Assembly (NCBI GenBank): GCA_024710355.1
Contig: JANJUX010000003.1
Span: 1 to 64,000 of the forward strand
DNA length: 64,000 bases
Direction of reading: 5' to 3'
Source of the DNA: Candidatus Rifleibacteriota bacterium
GTDB lineage: Bacteria > Muiribacteriota > Ozemobacteria > Ozemobacterales > Ozemobacteraceae
Position 1 is the stretch's first letter; every line of letters starts with the position of its first letter. The position numbers and the translations under genes are program-made. Positions 8,536 to 16,523 of this stretch are shown one piece after another. Below the pieces are notes generated by a model. That model worked only from the letters and a program-made list of their open reading frames with translations, was not told the origin of the DNA and made no database searches.

Positions 8536-9369
8536 TCACATCTCGTCGAGATCGACCATTTTCAGCAGCATTCTGATCTGTATTGGCAGTTCGGGCATCG
8601 GGTTGCCGTCGGCGGCAAATTTAATCGATTCCGCCAGAGCGAAGGCGGCCTCATCGATAAAAAGCTTGCCAAGCTCGGGGGTGGCGAGTGCTGGCGAACC
8701 GAGATAACCGTCACGCGAGCCCATTTCCTGAAACGAAAAATTGCCTTTTAAGACTTCCCAGGCCGGGTTGGCGCAACAGGCTGAAAGCTGCCGGGCAATC
8801 TTATCGCGTAAAAGTTCGGGGGCAATGTGCATCAGGGCGCTGGTTTCTTTGACGTCGGCATGCAGTTCGCTGGCCGGTTCGAGCCCGATGTTGCGCAAAG
8901 CTGCATCGAGGCGCTCGTTGTGCGAGAAGGTCCAGAGAGGTATCGGGTCGATAGCTCTGAACTCTCTAAGGGTGTTGAGATCTTCAACGGCGACGGCGAC
9001 GGCCTTGAGGGCTTCCGGTGAAATCGACAGGTTAACGAATGCCAGGTTTCTGAAACCATCGCGGCTCAGCGAGCTGCCGATATCGTAAAGGGCATCGGAA
9101 TAGGTTCTGGCGCCCATGCCGTAGCTTCCCATGAAGCCGGCACTGGTATGGCACGGCATAAACGGAACGGTCGGCGCAATCAGGCAGCCATATTCCTCGT
9201 TTTTCAGTCTCGATGCCGCTTCGAAGGCAATAGTTTCAGCAATAAAGCACTTGGTGCCAAGTGGCAGATGCGGCCCATGCTGTTCGATTGAGCCAAGAGG
9301 CACAATAACGAAGGTGTTTTCCTTGTCGATTTGTGAAAGTTCCGCTGCGGTAAGATCCATTAAATTCAT
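8536..9369 (-). CDS. Creatininase-family protein lacking metal ligands
   Basis: A 277-residue protein with the creatininase/MftE-type fold signature VPLGSIEQHGPHLPLGT near residues 23-39 and a C-terminal KETSALMHIAPELL block. Active family members are metal-dependent amidohydrolases using Glu and His of this first motif, the Asp at the end of PLGTD, and His/Glu of an NGHGGN-type motif. Here the Asp is Lys40 and the NGHGGN region reads VNLSISPE. Two of the expected ligand sites are therefore missing, and HAGE is replaced by HADV. It is probably a non-catalytic or altered-function member. The ribosome-binding site is weak. Confidence 0.75.
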   Translation of the reverse strand: MNLMDLTAAELSQIDKENTFVIVPLGSIEQHGPHLPLGTKCFIAETIAFEAASRLKNEEYGCLIAPTVPFMPCHTSAGFMGSYGMGARTYSDALYDIGSSLSRDGFRNLAFVNLSISPEALKAVAVAVEDLNTLREFRAIDPIPLWTFSHNERLDAALRNIGLEPASELHADVKETSALMHIAPELLRDKIARQLSACCANPAWEVLKGNFSFQEMGSRDGYLGSPALATPELGKLFIDEAAFALAESIKFAADGNPMPELPIQIRMLLKMVDLDEM

Positions 9370-9803
9370 GCGCCCATAATAAAGGCAGGCTCAACAGGCA
9401 GTCAAGATATTTTCGCAACTGAATTCACACAAAGGTAAACATGCCTTCTTTTTAACTCAACTCAATAATTGCCGACAACCATAATTTTCATTAGTCACCC
9501 CCTGCTTAAAATCCATAACGTCTGATAATAAATATTATGTAAACCAAAAAATAACTGAAGCGCCAAAATTGGTTAAAAACCAGCATATAAGGCGGAATTT
9601 AATGCCCGGCCGAAATCTCTGCAAAAATCACTCCGGCTGATCCTATTCTGTAATCATAGTTTAGTCGTGCCAATCCGTCAAATCTGTCTTGGAAACAGCT
9701 GAAAGATTTTAAAAATCGAAGAAATGTAAATAATTGATGCAAAATTGCTAAATGAATCGGTAAAAACGTTCGATTTCTTCAAAAACAACTATCTGGAGAT
9801 AAA
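9370..9803. other. Non-coding stretch
   Basis: No convincing gene in 434 bases between divergent genes. It is A/T-rich and contains one reverse-oriented copy of the dispersed GGTTTACATAA motif at 9535-9545. Promoters for both flanking genes must lie here, but none stood out. Confidence 0.5.
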
Positions 9804-10517
9804 ATGTCGCACGATGACCGCCAGAATGAACTTAATAACCTTACAAATAGGCTTTCTGCTGTGATTGAAAAAAAAGGCACCGGAAAAGCCGCCGGCGCAT
9901 CATCAGAGCCTTCAAGGCTCAGCGGCCTGCTGGTCGTATTTCTTGTTATTTCTGGTCTTGGGTTGGCGGTCTGGCTGGTTATCACGGTGATCGTTTCCTA
10001 TGTCGAAAACGGCTTTCTTACTCGCACTGAACCTTTCGAAAAACAATTCCGCCAGATTGCTGAAGTTTATGCCGCCTTGCCTCAGGCTTCAGAAAAACTC
10101 CCCGGTATTGATAATTTTGCTCAGAAGTTTTCAGAAGCAAAAGTTCTGATCATCAATGGCAAGCCAGATGCCAACGGCCGACTTGTTTCAAGGCTCCAGT
10201 ATAACCTCCCCGAAAACCGTATTCCCTCTTCGCTCGACAATATTAATCTCGTAGTCAGAATGACTTTAAAAAGTGATCGCATTTATTATTCAAAAGGCAA
10301 ATTCAGCGGTAAATTCCCGATTCATGATTTCGTTGTTGATTTTATCGACCCCAAAAACAGGAAGATTATCGCCCAGGAAATCGTCAAAGGCGATCCCACT
10401 ACTTCAGAAAGCGACCGAAACCGCATTCATATTGGCGAAGTCCCTGTTCTGGAAGCCCAGAAAATGCTTGAGCAGAAACTGAGTTATCGTGCTTCCTTCG
10501 CCTGGCATCAACTTTAA
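9804..10517 (+). CDS. Single-pass membrane protein of unknown function
   Basis: A 237-residue protein not recognised from sequence. Residues 1-40 are polar, and one strongly hydrophobic segment (about 44-68, LVVFLVISGLGLAVWLVITV) spans the membrane. The rest is a soluble, probably extracytoplasmic domain with alternating hydrophobic strands. The ATG follows GGAG by six bases, so the start is well supported. It is flanked by repeat-rich intergenic DNA and has no obvious operon partner. Confidence 0.75.
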   Translation: MSHDDRQNELNNLTNRLSAVIEKKGTGKAAGASSEPSRLSGLLVVFLVISGLGLAVWLVITVIVSYVENGFLTRTEPFEKQFRQIAEVYAALPQASEKLPGIDNFAQKFSEAKVLIINGKPDANGRLVSRLQYNLPENRIPSSLDNINLVVRMTLKSDRIYYSKGKFSGKFPIHDFVVDFIDPKNRKIIAQEIVKGDPTTSESDRNRIHIGEVPVLEAQKMLEQKLSYRASFAWHQL

Positions 10518-10558
10518 AGCATTTCTGAATTAAAGAGCTGATAGCTGATTACCGCCTG

Positions 10559-10800
10559 GGTTTACATAACACAACCTGCTCTTAATTTATTGTCTATCCC
10601 CATATACCTGACTATTACTTCATCACTGCGAAATCTGCGCTTGCAGATACGGATGGCAGCGAATAAATCTTTAATGATAAGATTCTCGCTTGTTGCAAGT
10701 TTCGGGCATAAACACAGCAATAACTTATACTGCCATGGGTTTACATAATATTGTCCGCTTTTAATTTGTTGCCTGCCTGTGCAAACTTGGCTATACTTCG
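10559..10800 (+). repeat. Two diverged copies of a repeat headed GGTTTACATAA
   Basis: The copy at 10559 begins GGTTTACATAACACAACCTG and continues CTCTTAATTTATTGTC. The copy at 10739 begins GGTTTACATAATATTGTCCG and continues CTTTTAATTTGTTGCC. Similarity continues weakly to CTATACTTCGGCTG-like sequence. The unit is longer than the heads near 8.4 kb. Confidence 0.55.
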
Positions 10801-10818
10801 GCTGCGTTCAGATAAGTT

Positions 10819-10884
10819 ATGGCTCTGGCCGCGATTGTCGGTATTCTGCTGAATAAAATCCTGCCGGTTGAGAAACCAGAATAA
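10819..10884 (+). pseudogene. Possible relic of an NCS2 uracil/xanthine permease C-terminus
   Basis: A 21-codon stretch reads MALAAIVGILLNKILPVEKP(E) then stops. This resembles the last transmembrane helix and tail of uracil permeases (GMxLAxIVGIxLNLILP). An in-frame stop lies two codons upstream and no permease body precedes it, so only a fragment remains. The match is short and could be coincidental. Confidence 0.25.
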
Positions 10885-10911
10885 ATTTCTACACAACTTC
10901 CCGGACAAAAC

Positions 10912-10945
10912 AAAACCGGCTTCAGGTCGCCCCGAAGCCGGTTTT
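10912..10945. terminator. Bidirectional rho-independent terminator
   Basis: AAAACCGGCTTC (10912-10923) pairs perfectly with GAAGCCGGTTTT (10934-10945) around a 10-base loop. T-rich flanks lie on both strands. It serves the subtilase gene ending at 10965. Confidence 0.85.
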
Positions 10946-10964
10946 TTGATTTACAGAGAGTCGC

Positions 10965-12419
10965 TTATCTGATGACCGAGAAGTAAAGTTCCTTTACCAT
11001 CGGATCACTGAGGTTCGGGCGAGTGCGCTTGGCAGATCTCGGAGCCTTGTCGGCAACCTGGGCCCGCGAAGCTTTAACGGCTTCGAACAGCGTTTTCCCG
11101 TCGAGCATCTGCTGGGCGGCATACATGGCGCGGGTAACGTTGATCACCCCACCCGACCGCACTTTTTCTTTCAGCCAGTCTTTTTTGTCGACGGTATCCA
11201 TGAGAATCTTCTTCAGCTGAGCCGGTTTGAGATTCGGGTTGACACCGAGAACCATCGAAGCGAATCTGACGGCATTCGGGCAGGCCATCGAAGTGCCTGA
11301 CATGTAGCCCATCTTCTGGTTCGGGTAAGTTGCGAAAATGTTCACACCGGGCACCGCAACGTCGACCTTGGTGTGGCCAAAGCATGAGAACGGCGCGATC
11401 TTCTGGTCTTCGTCGGTAGCGGCGATAACCATTTTGTTCGCTATCGGAACATCGTTCGGTGAGGTGACGATGTTGTTGAGATCTTCGGTTGAGTTACCGG
11501 CGGCGATAAAAATCAGCGCATCCTTGCAGCCGGCGAAGAAAGCTTTGTCGCGCGGCAGAAAGGCTCTGGTGACGAACAGGTTCACGACTTCCTGAACTTC
11601 GGCGTCGGTCGGGTTTTCAAAGCCCCACTGCACCATGTTGCCCTTCATCATTTCGCACAGGCTCTTGTTTTCTGAGCCAAATGAACAGTTGATCAATCTC
11701 GGCTTCAGGGAAGCAACGTAATCGGCCTTGGGCTTGATCTGAGCCGCGTACTGCTGGCCGAGCTGGGTGAAATATTTTTCGAGGTCGGCCATGGTGACCT
11801 TCTGGGCGCCTTCTGAGGCGGCGGCGTCGTTGCGGCTGGTGCGGCGGTGCAGCATGGCGTGTTTGATGGCGGTCAGAGCCTGAGCGGCTTCTTCTTTCGG
11901 TGCCCCGCCGGTCTGGATATGCTTGATGGCGTTGAGGTTAACACCGTCGTTTTTGGTCGAAACGATACCGGCACAGTGAGTACCGTGTGCCCAGCCACCG
12001 ACAAAACTTACCCAGGGCCAGAATTTCTGATCGTTGTAATGTTTAACGAGATATTGGAATTCTTCGGGAGTCATGCCTTCTTTACCATAGGCCTGCAGTT
12101 TGCCGAGAAGTTCCATGCAGCGCAAAACCCTGTCATAGTCAGGAGGTGTGTCGGAAAGGTTTACCAGAGTCGCGCTGTTTTCAACAAAGTTCCAGCCGAA
12201 AATATCATCGATGTAGCCGTTTTTGTCGTCGTCTACACCGGCTTTGCCATTGAGTTCAAGGGCATTCGGAAGCGCCAGCGGTTTGAGTGCATCGTGAGTG
12301 AAATCACTGCCTGAATCGATAACCAGAACATTAACCTTTTCAGAAGCCTGAACCGGTGAATATGAAAAGCTGAGAGAGGCAGCCAGAGCGGCAAGAACAA
12401 GTTTACGGGTAAATTTCAT
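10965..12419 (-). CDS. Secreted subtilisin-family (S8) serine protease
   Basis: A 484-residue protein with a Sec signal peptide (MKFTRKLVLAALAASLSFSY...VQA) and an intact S8 triad. Asp35 lies in VIDSGSD, His145 in GWAHGTHCAG, and Ser377 in MSGTSMACP. The oxyanion Asn region is IFIAAGNS. A long insertion (~residues 155-230) lies between the His and Ser regions. The start is the ATG at 12419, with GGAGG upstream. A GTG three codons earlier is less likely. It is divergent from the ubiquitin-like operon and shares its upstream region. It probably acts in the envelope or outside the cell. Confidence 0.9.
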   Translation of the reverse strand: MKFTRKLVLAALAASLSFSYSPVQASEKVNVLVIDSGSDFTHDALKPLALPNALELNGKAGVDDDKNGYIDDIFGWNFVENSATLVNLSDTPPDYDRVLRCMELLGKLQAYGKEGMTPEEFQYLVKHYNDQKFWPWVSFVGGWAHGTHCAGIVSTKNDGVNLNAIKHIQTGGAPKEEAAQALTAIKHAMLHRRTSRNDAAASEGAQKVTMADLEKYFTQLGQQYAAQIKPKADYVASLKPRLINCSFGSENKSLCEMMKGNMVQWGFENPTDAEVQEVVNLFVTRAFLPRDKAFFAGCKDALIFIAAGNSTEDLNNIVTSPNDVPIANKMVIAATDEDQKIAPFSCFGHTKVDVAVPGVNIFATYPNQKMGYMSGTSMACPNAVRFASMVLGVNPNLKPAQLKKILMDTVDKKDWLKEKVRSGGVINVTRAMYAAQQMLDGKTLFEAVKASRAQVADKAPRSAKRTRPNLSDPMVKELYFSVIR

Positions 12420-12666
12420 CAATAGCACCTCCAGTATTTTTTAATAATAATGATTATTTTGCTTTCTGTAAATATCCCCTGCCCCAACTTTCAAAAATAA
12501 ATTCTAGAAAAAATTGCATGTGAAAAAAATCACCCTATCCATCGCATCGTCTTAATGTTGCATTATACTTGTCCGGGGTATATACTTTCCCTGAGGCTGC
12601 TTGAATACCGCAGGCTTTATCAGCCCGTAGACAGTCGCTACATGAATCAGAAAGGGGATCACACCC
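12420..12666. promoter_or_regulatory. Divergent upstream region of the subtilase gene and the ubiquitin-like operon
   Basis: This 247-base region must carry the promoter of the operon starting at 12667. TATACT at 12564-12569 is a possible -10 element, but its -35 is poor. TTGCAT at 12514-12519 is another candidate element. A purine-rich ribosome-binding site, AAAGGGGA, lies about 10 bases before the first ATG. Confidence 0.35.
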
Positions 12667-12945
12667 ATGGGGGCCGTATTGGTTGAAATCTGGGATGCCA
12701 CCGGAAACAAGAAAGTAAAGGCAGAACTTCCAGACGACGAAGCCGTAAACCGCATCATCATTCTTCTCATCGACAAAATGAACCTGCCCAGATTTACCCC
12801 CGATGGCCAGCTGATGAGTTACAAGTTTCATCACAAAGCCTCCGGTCGCCAGCTTCTCGATGACGAAACCTTTCACCAGGCCGGCGTCAATTCAGGCGAT
12901 GTTCTGCGCATACAACCCGAAATCACCGCCGGGAAGGCTGCATGA
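12667..12945 (+). CDS. YukD/ubiquitin-fold small protein (putative modifier)
   Basis: A 92-residue protein predicted to be a beta-grasp ubiquitin-like fold. It has an initial strand pair (VLVEIWDATGNKKVKAEL), a helix (EAVNRIIILLIDKMNL), then YKFHHKASGRQLLDDETF and the ubiquitin-like ending GVNSGDVLRIQPEI. This most resembles the YukD/EsaB branch. The tail ends ITAGKAA, so there is no terminal di-glycine. It is the first gene of the operon, and its stop overlaps the E1-like ATG (ATGA). Position beside E1, E2 and JAB genes makes it the likely conjugated protein, but that is inference. It might instead be a scaffold, as EsaB-type proteins can be. Confidence 0.75.
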   Translation: MGAVLVEIWDATGNKKVKAELPDDEAVNRIIILLIDKMNLPRFTPDGQLMSYKFHHKASGRQLLDDETFHQAGVNSGDVLRIQPEITAGKAA

Positions 12946-14159
12946 CAGAAGATCAGAACGAAACTGATCAGGGTACGGTTTTAAAAATTTCCACCGGTCA
13001 GCAGGAGAACCGTTTTTCAAGGTTCGAACTTATCCGCTGGTGGGATCAAAGCCGTCTCAAAAATGCCCGGGTTCTGGTAATCGGTGCCGGTGCTCTCGGC
13101 AATGAAATTATCAAAAACCTGGCCCTGGTCGGAATCGGCAACATTCTGCTCGTTGATTTCGACCAGATCGAGCCATCGAATCTCTCGCGCTCGGTTCTTT
13201 TCCGTGAGTCAGATCGCGGGCGCAACAAGGCCGATGTGGCCGCCGAACGCGCGCGCGAATTGTTTCCCGAAATCAATATCAGACCTCTGTGTGTAAATGC
13301 GGTAACCGATCTGGGTCTCGGGGTTTTTTACTGGGCCGATGTGATTCTTGGCGGCCTTGATAACCGCGAGGCAAGACTGGCGATCAACCAGAACGCTTTC
13401 AGGAGCGGGAAATCATGGATCGATGGCGCCATCGAGGGCCTTAGCGGCGTGGCCAGAGTTTTTGCACCCGATGGCCCCTGTTACGAATGTACTATGAGCG
13501 AAGTCGACTGGAAAATTCTCAACGCCAGAAGGTCGTGTACTCTACTGACCCGCGAAGAGATGATGTCGGGCAAAACCCCCACTACACCGACCATTGCCAG
13601 TATCATTGCCGCTGTTCAATGCCAGGAAGCCATCAAAATGCTGCATGGGCTCGAAACCATTTCCGGGCAGGGCTACATTTTTGAAGGCCTGAGCTTTTAT
13701 CAGGACGTCATCAGTTACAAGCGCAAGGCCGAATGCTATTCGCACGAAACCTTTCTGCCAGTCTGCAATCTTGATTTTCGTGCCGATTCTCTTAAGCTCG
13801 GCGATGCAATAAAGCTGGTGAGAAATGACCTCGGGCCTGCCGCCGTGCTTGAACTGCGCCAGGAAGTGCTGACCGGCTTCTCATGCCCCGAGTGCGAAAC
13901 CGACTTCGAATTTCATGCCTCACTCGGCAAAGTTCGCGAATCTGAAGCTGTCTGCCCTGAATGCGGCGAACAGCGGTTTCCGATGCTGTCGCACCAGTTC
14001 GATGGCAGCGAACCCTGGCAGCATCTGACCTTTGCGGAACTCGGGGTACCCCCGTTTGATGTTTTTATCGGCAGAGCCGGTGAACAGCAGAAATTTTTCC
14101 TGCTCGACGGCGACCGGCAGTCTGTGCTCGCAACCGCAACCGAAAGGGAAAAGGCATGA
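12942..14159 (+). CDS. E1-like ThiF-family adenylating enzyme with C-terminal zinc ribbon
   Basis: A 405-residue protein with a Rossmann-type adenylation domain. The nucleotide loop is GAGALG at 48-53, with Asp72/Asp74 in LVDFD, NLSRSVLF at 80-87, the Arg94-Asn95-Lys96 triad and GGLDNREAR at 138-145. Zinc ligands begin with Cys180/Cys183 (CYEC). Cys199 in RRSCTLLTR, followed by TPTIASIIAAVQCQEAIK, matches the position of the E1 catalytic cysteine. A second CxxC pair set (Cys315, 318, 338, 341) forms a zinc ribbon. It should adenylate the modifier C-terminus and carry it as a thioester. Four-base overlaps link it to both neighbours. MoeB/ThiF itself is unlikely given the E2 partner. Confidence 0.9.
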   Translation: MTEDQNETDQGTVLKISTGQQENRFSRFELIRWWDQSRLKNARVLVIGAGALGNEIIKNLALVGIGNILLVDFDQIEPSNLSRSVLFRESDRGRNKADVAAERARELFPEINIRPLCVNAVTDLGLGVFYWADVILGGLDNREARLAINQNAFRSGKSWIDGAIEGLSGVARVFAPDGPCYECTMSEVDWKILNARRSCTLLTREEMMSGKTPTTPTIASIIAAVQCQEAIKMLHGLETISGQGYIFEGLSFYQDVISYKRKAECYSHETFLPVCNLDFRADSLKLGDAIKLVRNDLGPAAVLELRQEVLTGFSCPECETDFEFHASLGKVRESEAVCPECGEQRFPMLSHQFDGSEPWQHLTFAELGVPPFDVFIGRAGEQQKFFLLDGDRQSVLATATEREKA

Positions 14160-15397
14160 CCGGAAAAAACCTTGAACCGCAGGTTCGCGATCTCGACTTT
14201 CACAAAGGCTACGAGGTGGCTAAAAACCGGCATCGGCCTTTTCCGGGTCAGAATATTTCGGAGCCCCGGGTTGTCATCGAGCCTGAAATCTTCAAAGAAC
14301 TGCTTGCCCACGCCGGCGAAACCGTTGCCGTTGAGCTGTGCGGTGTTCTCGTCGGTCAGACATTTCAGGATGACGCCGGCCCTTATCTGGTCATCAGTGG
14401 CAGCATAAGGGGTAAACATGCGCGCAACGAGGGCGCTCAGGTTTCTTTCACTCACGAAACCTGGGATTACATTCATGCCGAAATGGAAAAGTGCTTCAGG
14501 GATAAAGCCATCGTCGGCTGGTATCACACCCACCCTGGTTTTGGCATTTTTCTTTCTGACATGGATAAATTTATTCAGGACTATTTTTTCAATCAGCCGT
14601 TTCAGGTCGCGCTGGTAATCGATCCGGTTTCCAACCGCGAAGGTCTGTTCGCCTGGATCAACGGCAAAACCCGTGCCCTGTCACGCTGCTGGATCGGCAG
14701 CGAAGTTCATAAGCTTGCTACTGGTGCGGTAGGCAGCGAAGAGATCCGCGAAAGCGGTACGCAGGTTCCGGCAGCTTATCAGCAGCAGACAGATTCGGTC
14801 GGTCGCAGCGAACCGTCAGTGGCAAAAGAAAACCTTTCGACAGGCAGTCACAATCCGTCGATAGCGACTCTCGGCCTCGTTTTTTTTGCCGGTTTTATGC
14901 TGGCGATGCTTTTTTTGCGTGGCACCTTCTTTTCGGCTGCCCTTACGGCCGCACGGGCAGAAACCCGCGAACTGCTCGGTGCCTGGGCGTCTGATTCTTC
15001 TGCCGCCGAAGAAATGAAACTGCTGCAGTCGCGGGTGGCAGCATTGAACTCTTCTGACACCACAGCTCTGGCTAAAGAAATCGGCGAACTGCAGGGCTTT
15101 GTCGCTCAGATCGCTTCGGCATCTTTCCAGAGGCGCAGCAGGGTTCAGAGTGCGATTCAGGCGGTAGCCTCACAGGTGGTCAGTGGCAACGAGCAGTCGC
15201 AGGTGGTATTGCAGAAGCTGCGTGAGGCAATGGCCGAAAGCCTGTTGATTCAGCTGATGCCCTACCTTCAGGCTCTGTCGGTAAGCCAGCCTGACAGCAA
15301 CCGGCTTCGCGAAACCCGCCAGTTGATAGAGCATATAATCGGCCTCGACCCCAGGCTCGGGCCAGGTCTTAAAGAAAAGCTTCCGTGGCTTTTCTGA
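14156..15397 (+). CDS. JAB/MPN+ metallopeptidase with membrane anchor
   Basis: A 413-residue protein. The N-terminal half has a complete JAMM motif: Glu60, then HTHPGFGIFLSDMD with His124, His126, Ser134 and Asp137 coordinating zinc. Such enzymes cleave isopeptide bonds or trim ubiquitin-like precursors. Residues ~180-235 are a polar linker. One transmembrane helix lies near 238-258 (LGLVFFAGFMLAMLFL), and residues ~260-413 are predicted helical, possibly coiled coil. It is the deconjugating or maturing enzyme of the pathway, probably tethered to the inner membrane with the JAB domain in the cytoplasm. Its ATG overlaps the E1 stop. Confidence 0.9.
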   Translation: MTGKNLEPQVRDLDFHKGYEVAKNRHRPFPGQNISEPRVVIEPEIFKELLAHAGETVAVELCGVLVGQTFQDDAGPYLVISGSIRGKHARNEGAQVSFTHETWDYIHAEMEKCFRDKAIVGWYHTHPGFGIFLSDMDKFIQDYFFNQPFQVALVIDPVSNREGLFAWINGKTRALSRCWIGSEVHKLATGAVGSEEIRESGTQVPAAYQQQTDSVGRSEPSVAKENLSTGSHNPSIATLGLVFFAGFMLAMLFLRGTFFSAALTAARAETRELLGAWASDSSAAEEMKLLQSRVAALNSSDTTALAKEIGELQGFVAQIASASFQRRSRVQSAIQAVASQVVSGNEQSQVVLQKLREAMAESLLIQLMPYLQALSVSQPDSNRLRETRQLIEHIIGLDPRLGPGLKEKLPWLF

Positions 15398-15428
15398 GGG
15401 CTACCAGGAGTTGTAACCGGGAGGAAAA

Positions 15429-16523
15429 ATGACCGAATCAGAAACCATCGTCATTACCAAGAGAGACCTTAAAGACCCGCATATCGAGGATATGATCATG
15501 GCCCAGCAGGCGGCCAGGCGCCAGCTGACACCGGCCGAGCGGGCTCCGGTCGAAACCGCATTCTGGATGAACCCGGTTTTTTATACGGCCATTGCCGGTT
15601 TTTTCGGAGCTTTTATCGCCTGGGCCTTTTCGGAGCCGTTTATCGTCGTTGACGGCAGCAGAGAGGAAAGGGGCCTCGGTATCTGGATGATGCTGATTAC
15701 GGTGCCAACACTGATCGGCCTCTTTGTCGGCCTGATCGAAGGCATTATGTCGCGCAATTTCTGGAAAGCGTTGCGCTGCGGCGGTATCGGCGTCGGCATC
15801 GGTCTTGTCTGGGGAATCTGCGGCACTATCCTTGGCGGCATGGCGATGAGTATCGTCAAAAGCATTGCGCTGCCAATCTTTCTGGTTAATGCGCCCAAAC
15901 CCGACCCGGCCGACCCGCTTAATTTTCTTACGCCTGGAGTGCTGTTTACGCTGATCAGTTCGCGGGCGCTGGCCTGGACCATCGTCGGTGCCGGTATGGG
16001 CGTCGGACCAGGAGTAGCCCTCAAATCGAAAAAGCTTTTTCTCAATGGTATGGTCGGCGGTCTGCTCGGCGGTTTTCTTGGCGGTCTGCTTTTCGATCCC
16101 ATCGGGTTTACGCTCGTTAAACTTGGTTTTCCGGATTCAGGCGGAACCAGCCGCCTGATTGGCTTCTGCACAATCGGTCTGATGGTCGGGGTTTTCGTCG
16201 GTCTGATCGAGAATCTGACAAAAGACGCCTGGCTCATCATGAAAACCGGCCCACTTAAGGGCAAGCAGTTCGTTATCTATCATAACCCGACCATAATCGG
16301 CAGTTCACCCAAGTGCGACGTCTACATTTTCAAAGATCCGTCGGTTGAGCCGCACCATGCCGAAATCCGTCAGCTTGGCAGTAAATTCGAAATTGTCGAC
16401 AACCGCAGCCCGCAGGGCGTGTTTGTTAATTCGCAGCGGGTCAGCAAAAAGATGCTTGAAAAGGGCGATATTGTGATTATTGGCGAAAGCCTGCTTGAAT
16501 TCCAGCAGAAGGACAGAGCATGA
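15429..16523 (+). CDS. Multi-pass membrane protein with C-terminal FHA domain
   Basis: A 364-residue protein. The cytoplasmic N-terminus carries TIVITKRDL (Thr10...Asp13). Glycine-rich membrane segments fill about residues 55-275 (GCGGIGVGIG-, GGLLGGFLGG-type zippers). Residues ~285-360 form an FHA domain, with PTIIGSSPKCDV, SVEPHHAEI, DNRSPQGVFVN and GDIVIIGE matching the phosphothreonine-binding loops. FHA domains recognise pThr peptides, often pTxxD. The gene follows the JAB gene after 31 bases with a strong GGGAGG site and overlaps the next gene by four bases. I infer a membrane adaptor controlled by phosphorylation. No kinase gene is in the window. Confidence 0.85.
   Translation: MTESETIVITKRDLKDPHIEDMIMAQQAARRQLTPAERAPVETAFWMNPVFYTAIAGFFGAFIAWAFSEPFIVVDGSREERGLGIWMMLITVPTLIGLFVGLIEGIMSRNFWKALRCGGIGVGIGLVWGICGTILGGMAMSIVKSIALPIFLVNAPKPDPADPLNFLTPGVLFTLISSRALAWTIVGAGMGVGPGVALKSKKLFLNGMVGGLLGGFLGGLLFDPIGFTLVKLGFPDSGGTSRLIGFCTIGLMVGVFVGLIENLTKDAWLIMKTGPLKGKQFVIYHNPTIIGSSPKCDVYIFKDPSVEPHHAEIRQLGSKFEIVDNRSPQGVFVNSQRVSKKMLEKGDIVIIGESLLEFQQKDRA

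Larger units (their letters stand above)
10518..10964. other. Repeat-rich intergenic region
   Basis: It contains two diverged copies of a longer repeat starting at 10559 and 10739, a 22-codon permease-like remnant (10819-10884) and a bidirectional terminator (10912-10945). No intact gene is seen. Confidence 0.6.

Noticed and set aside
12667..14159. Thiamine/molybdopterin synthesis pair (ThiS/MoaD with ThiF/MoeB)
   Set aside because: The small protein lacks a terminal GG and the next genes are JAB, RING and E2, not thi or moa genes.
15581..16264. 227-codon minus-strand open frame opposite the FHA gene
   Set aside because: The Pro/Ile/Arg-rich product mirrors the Gly-rich membrane segments of the FHA protein and has no ribosome-binding site.
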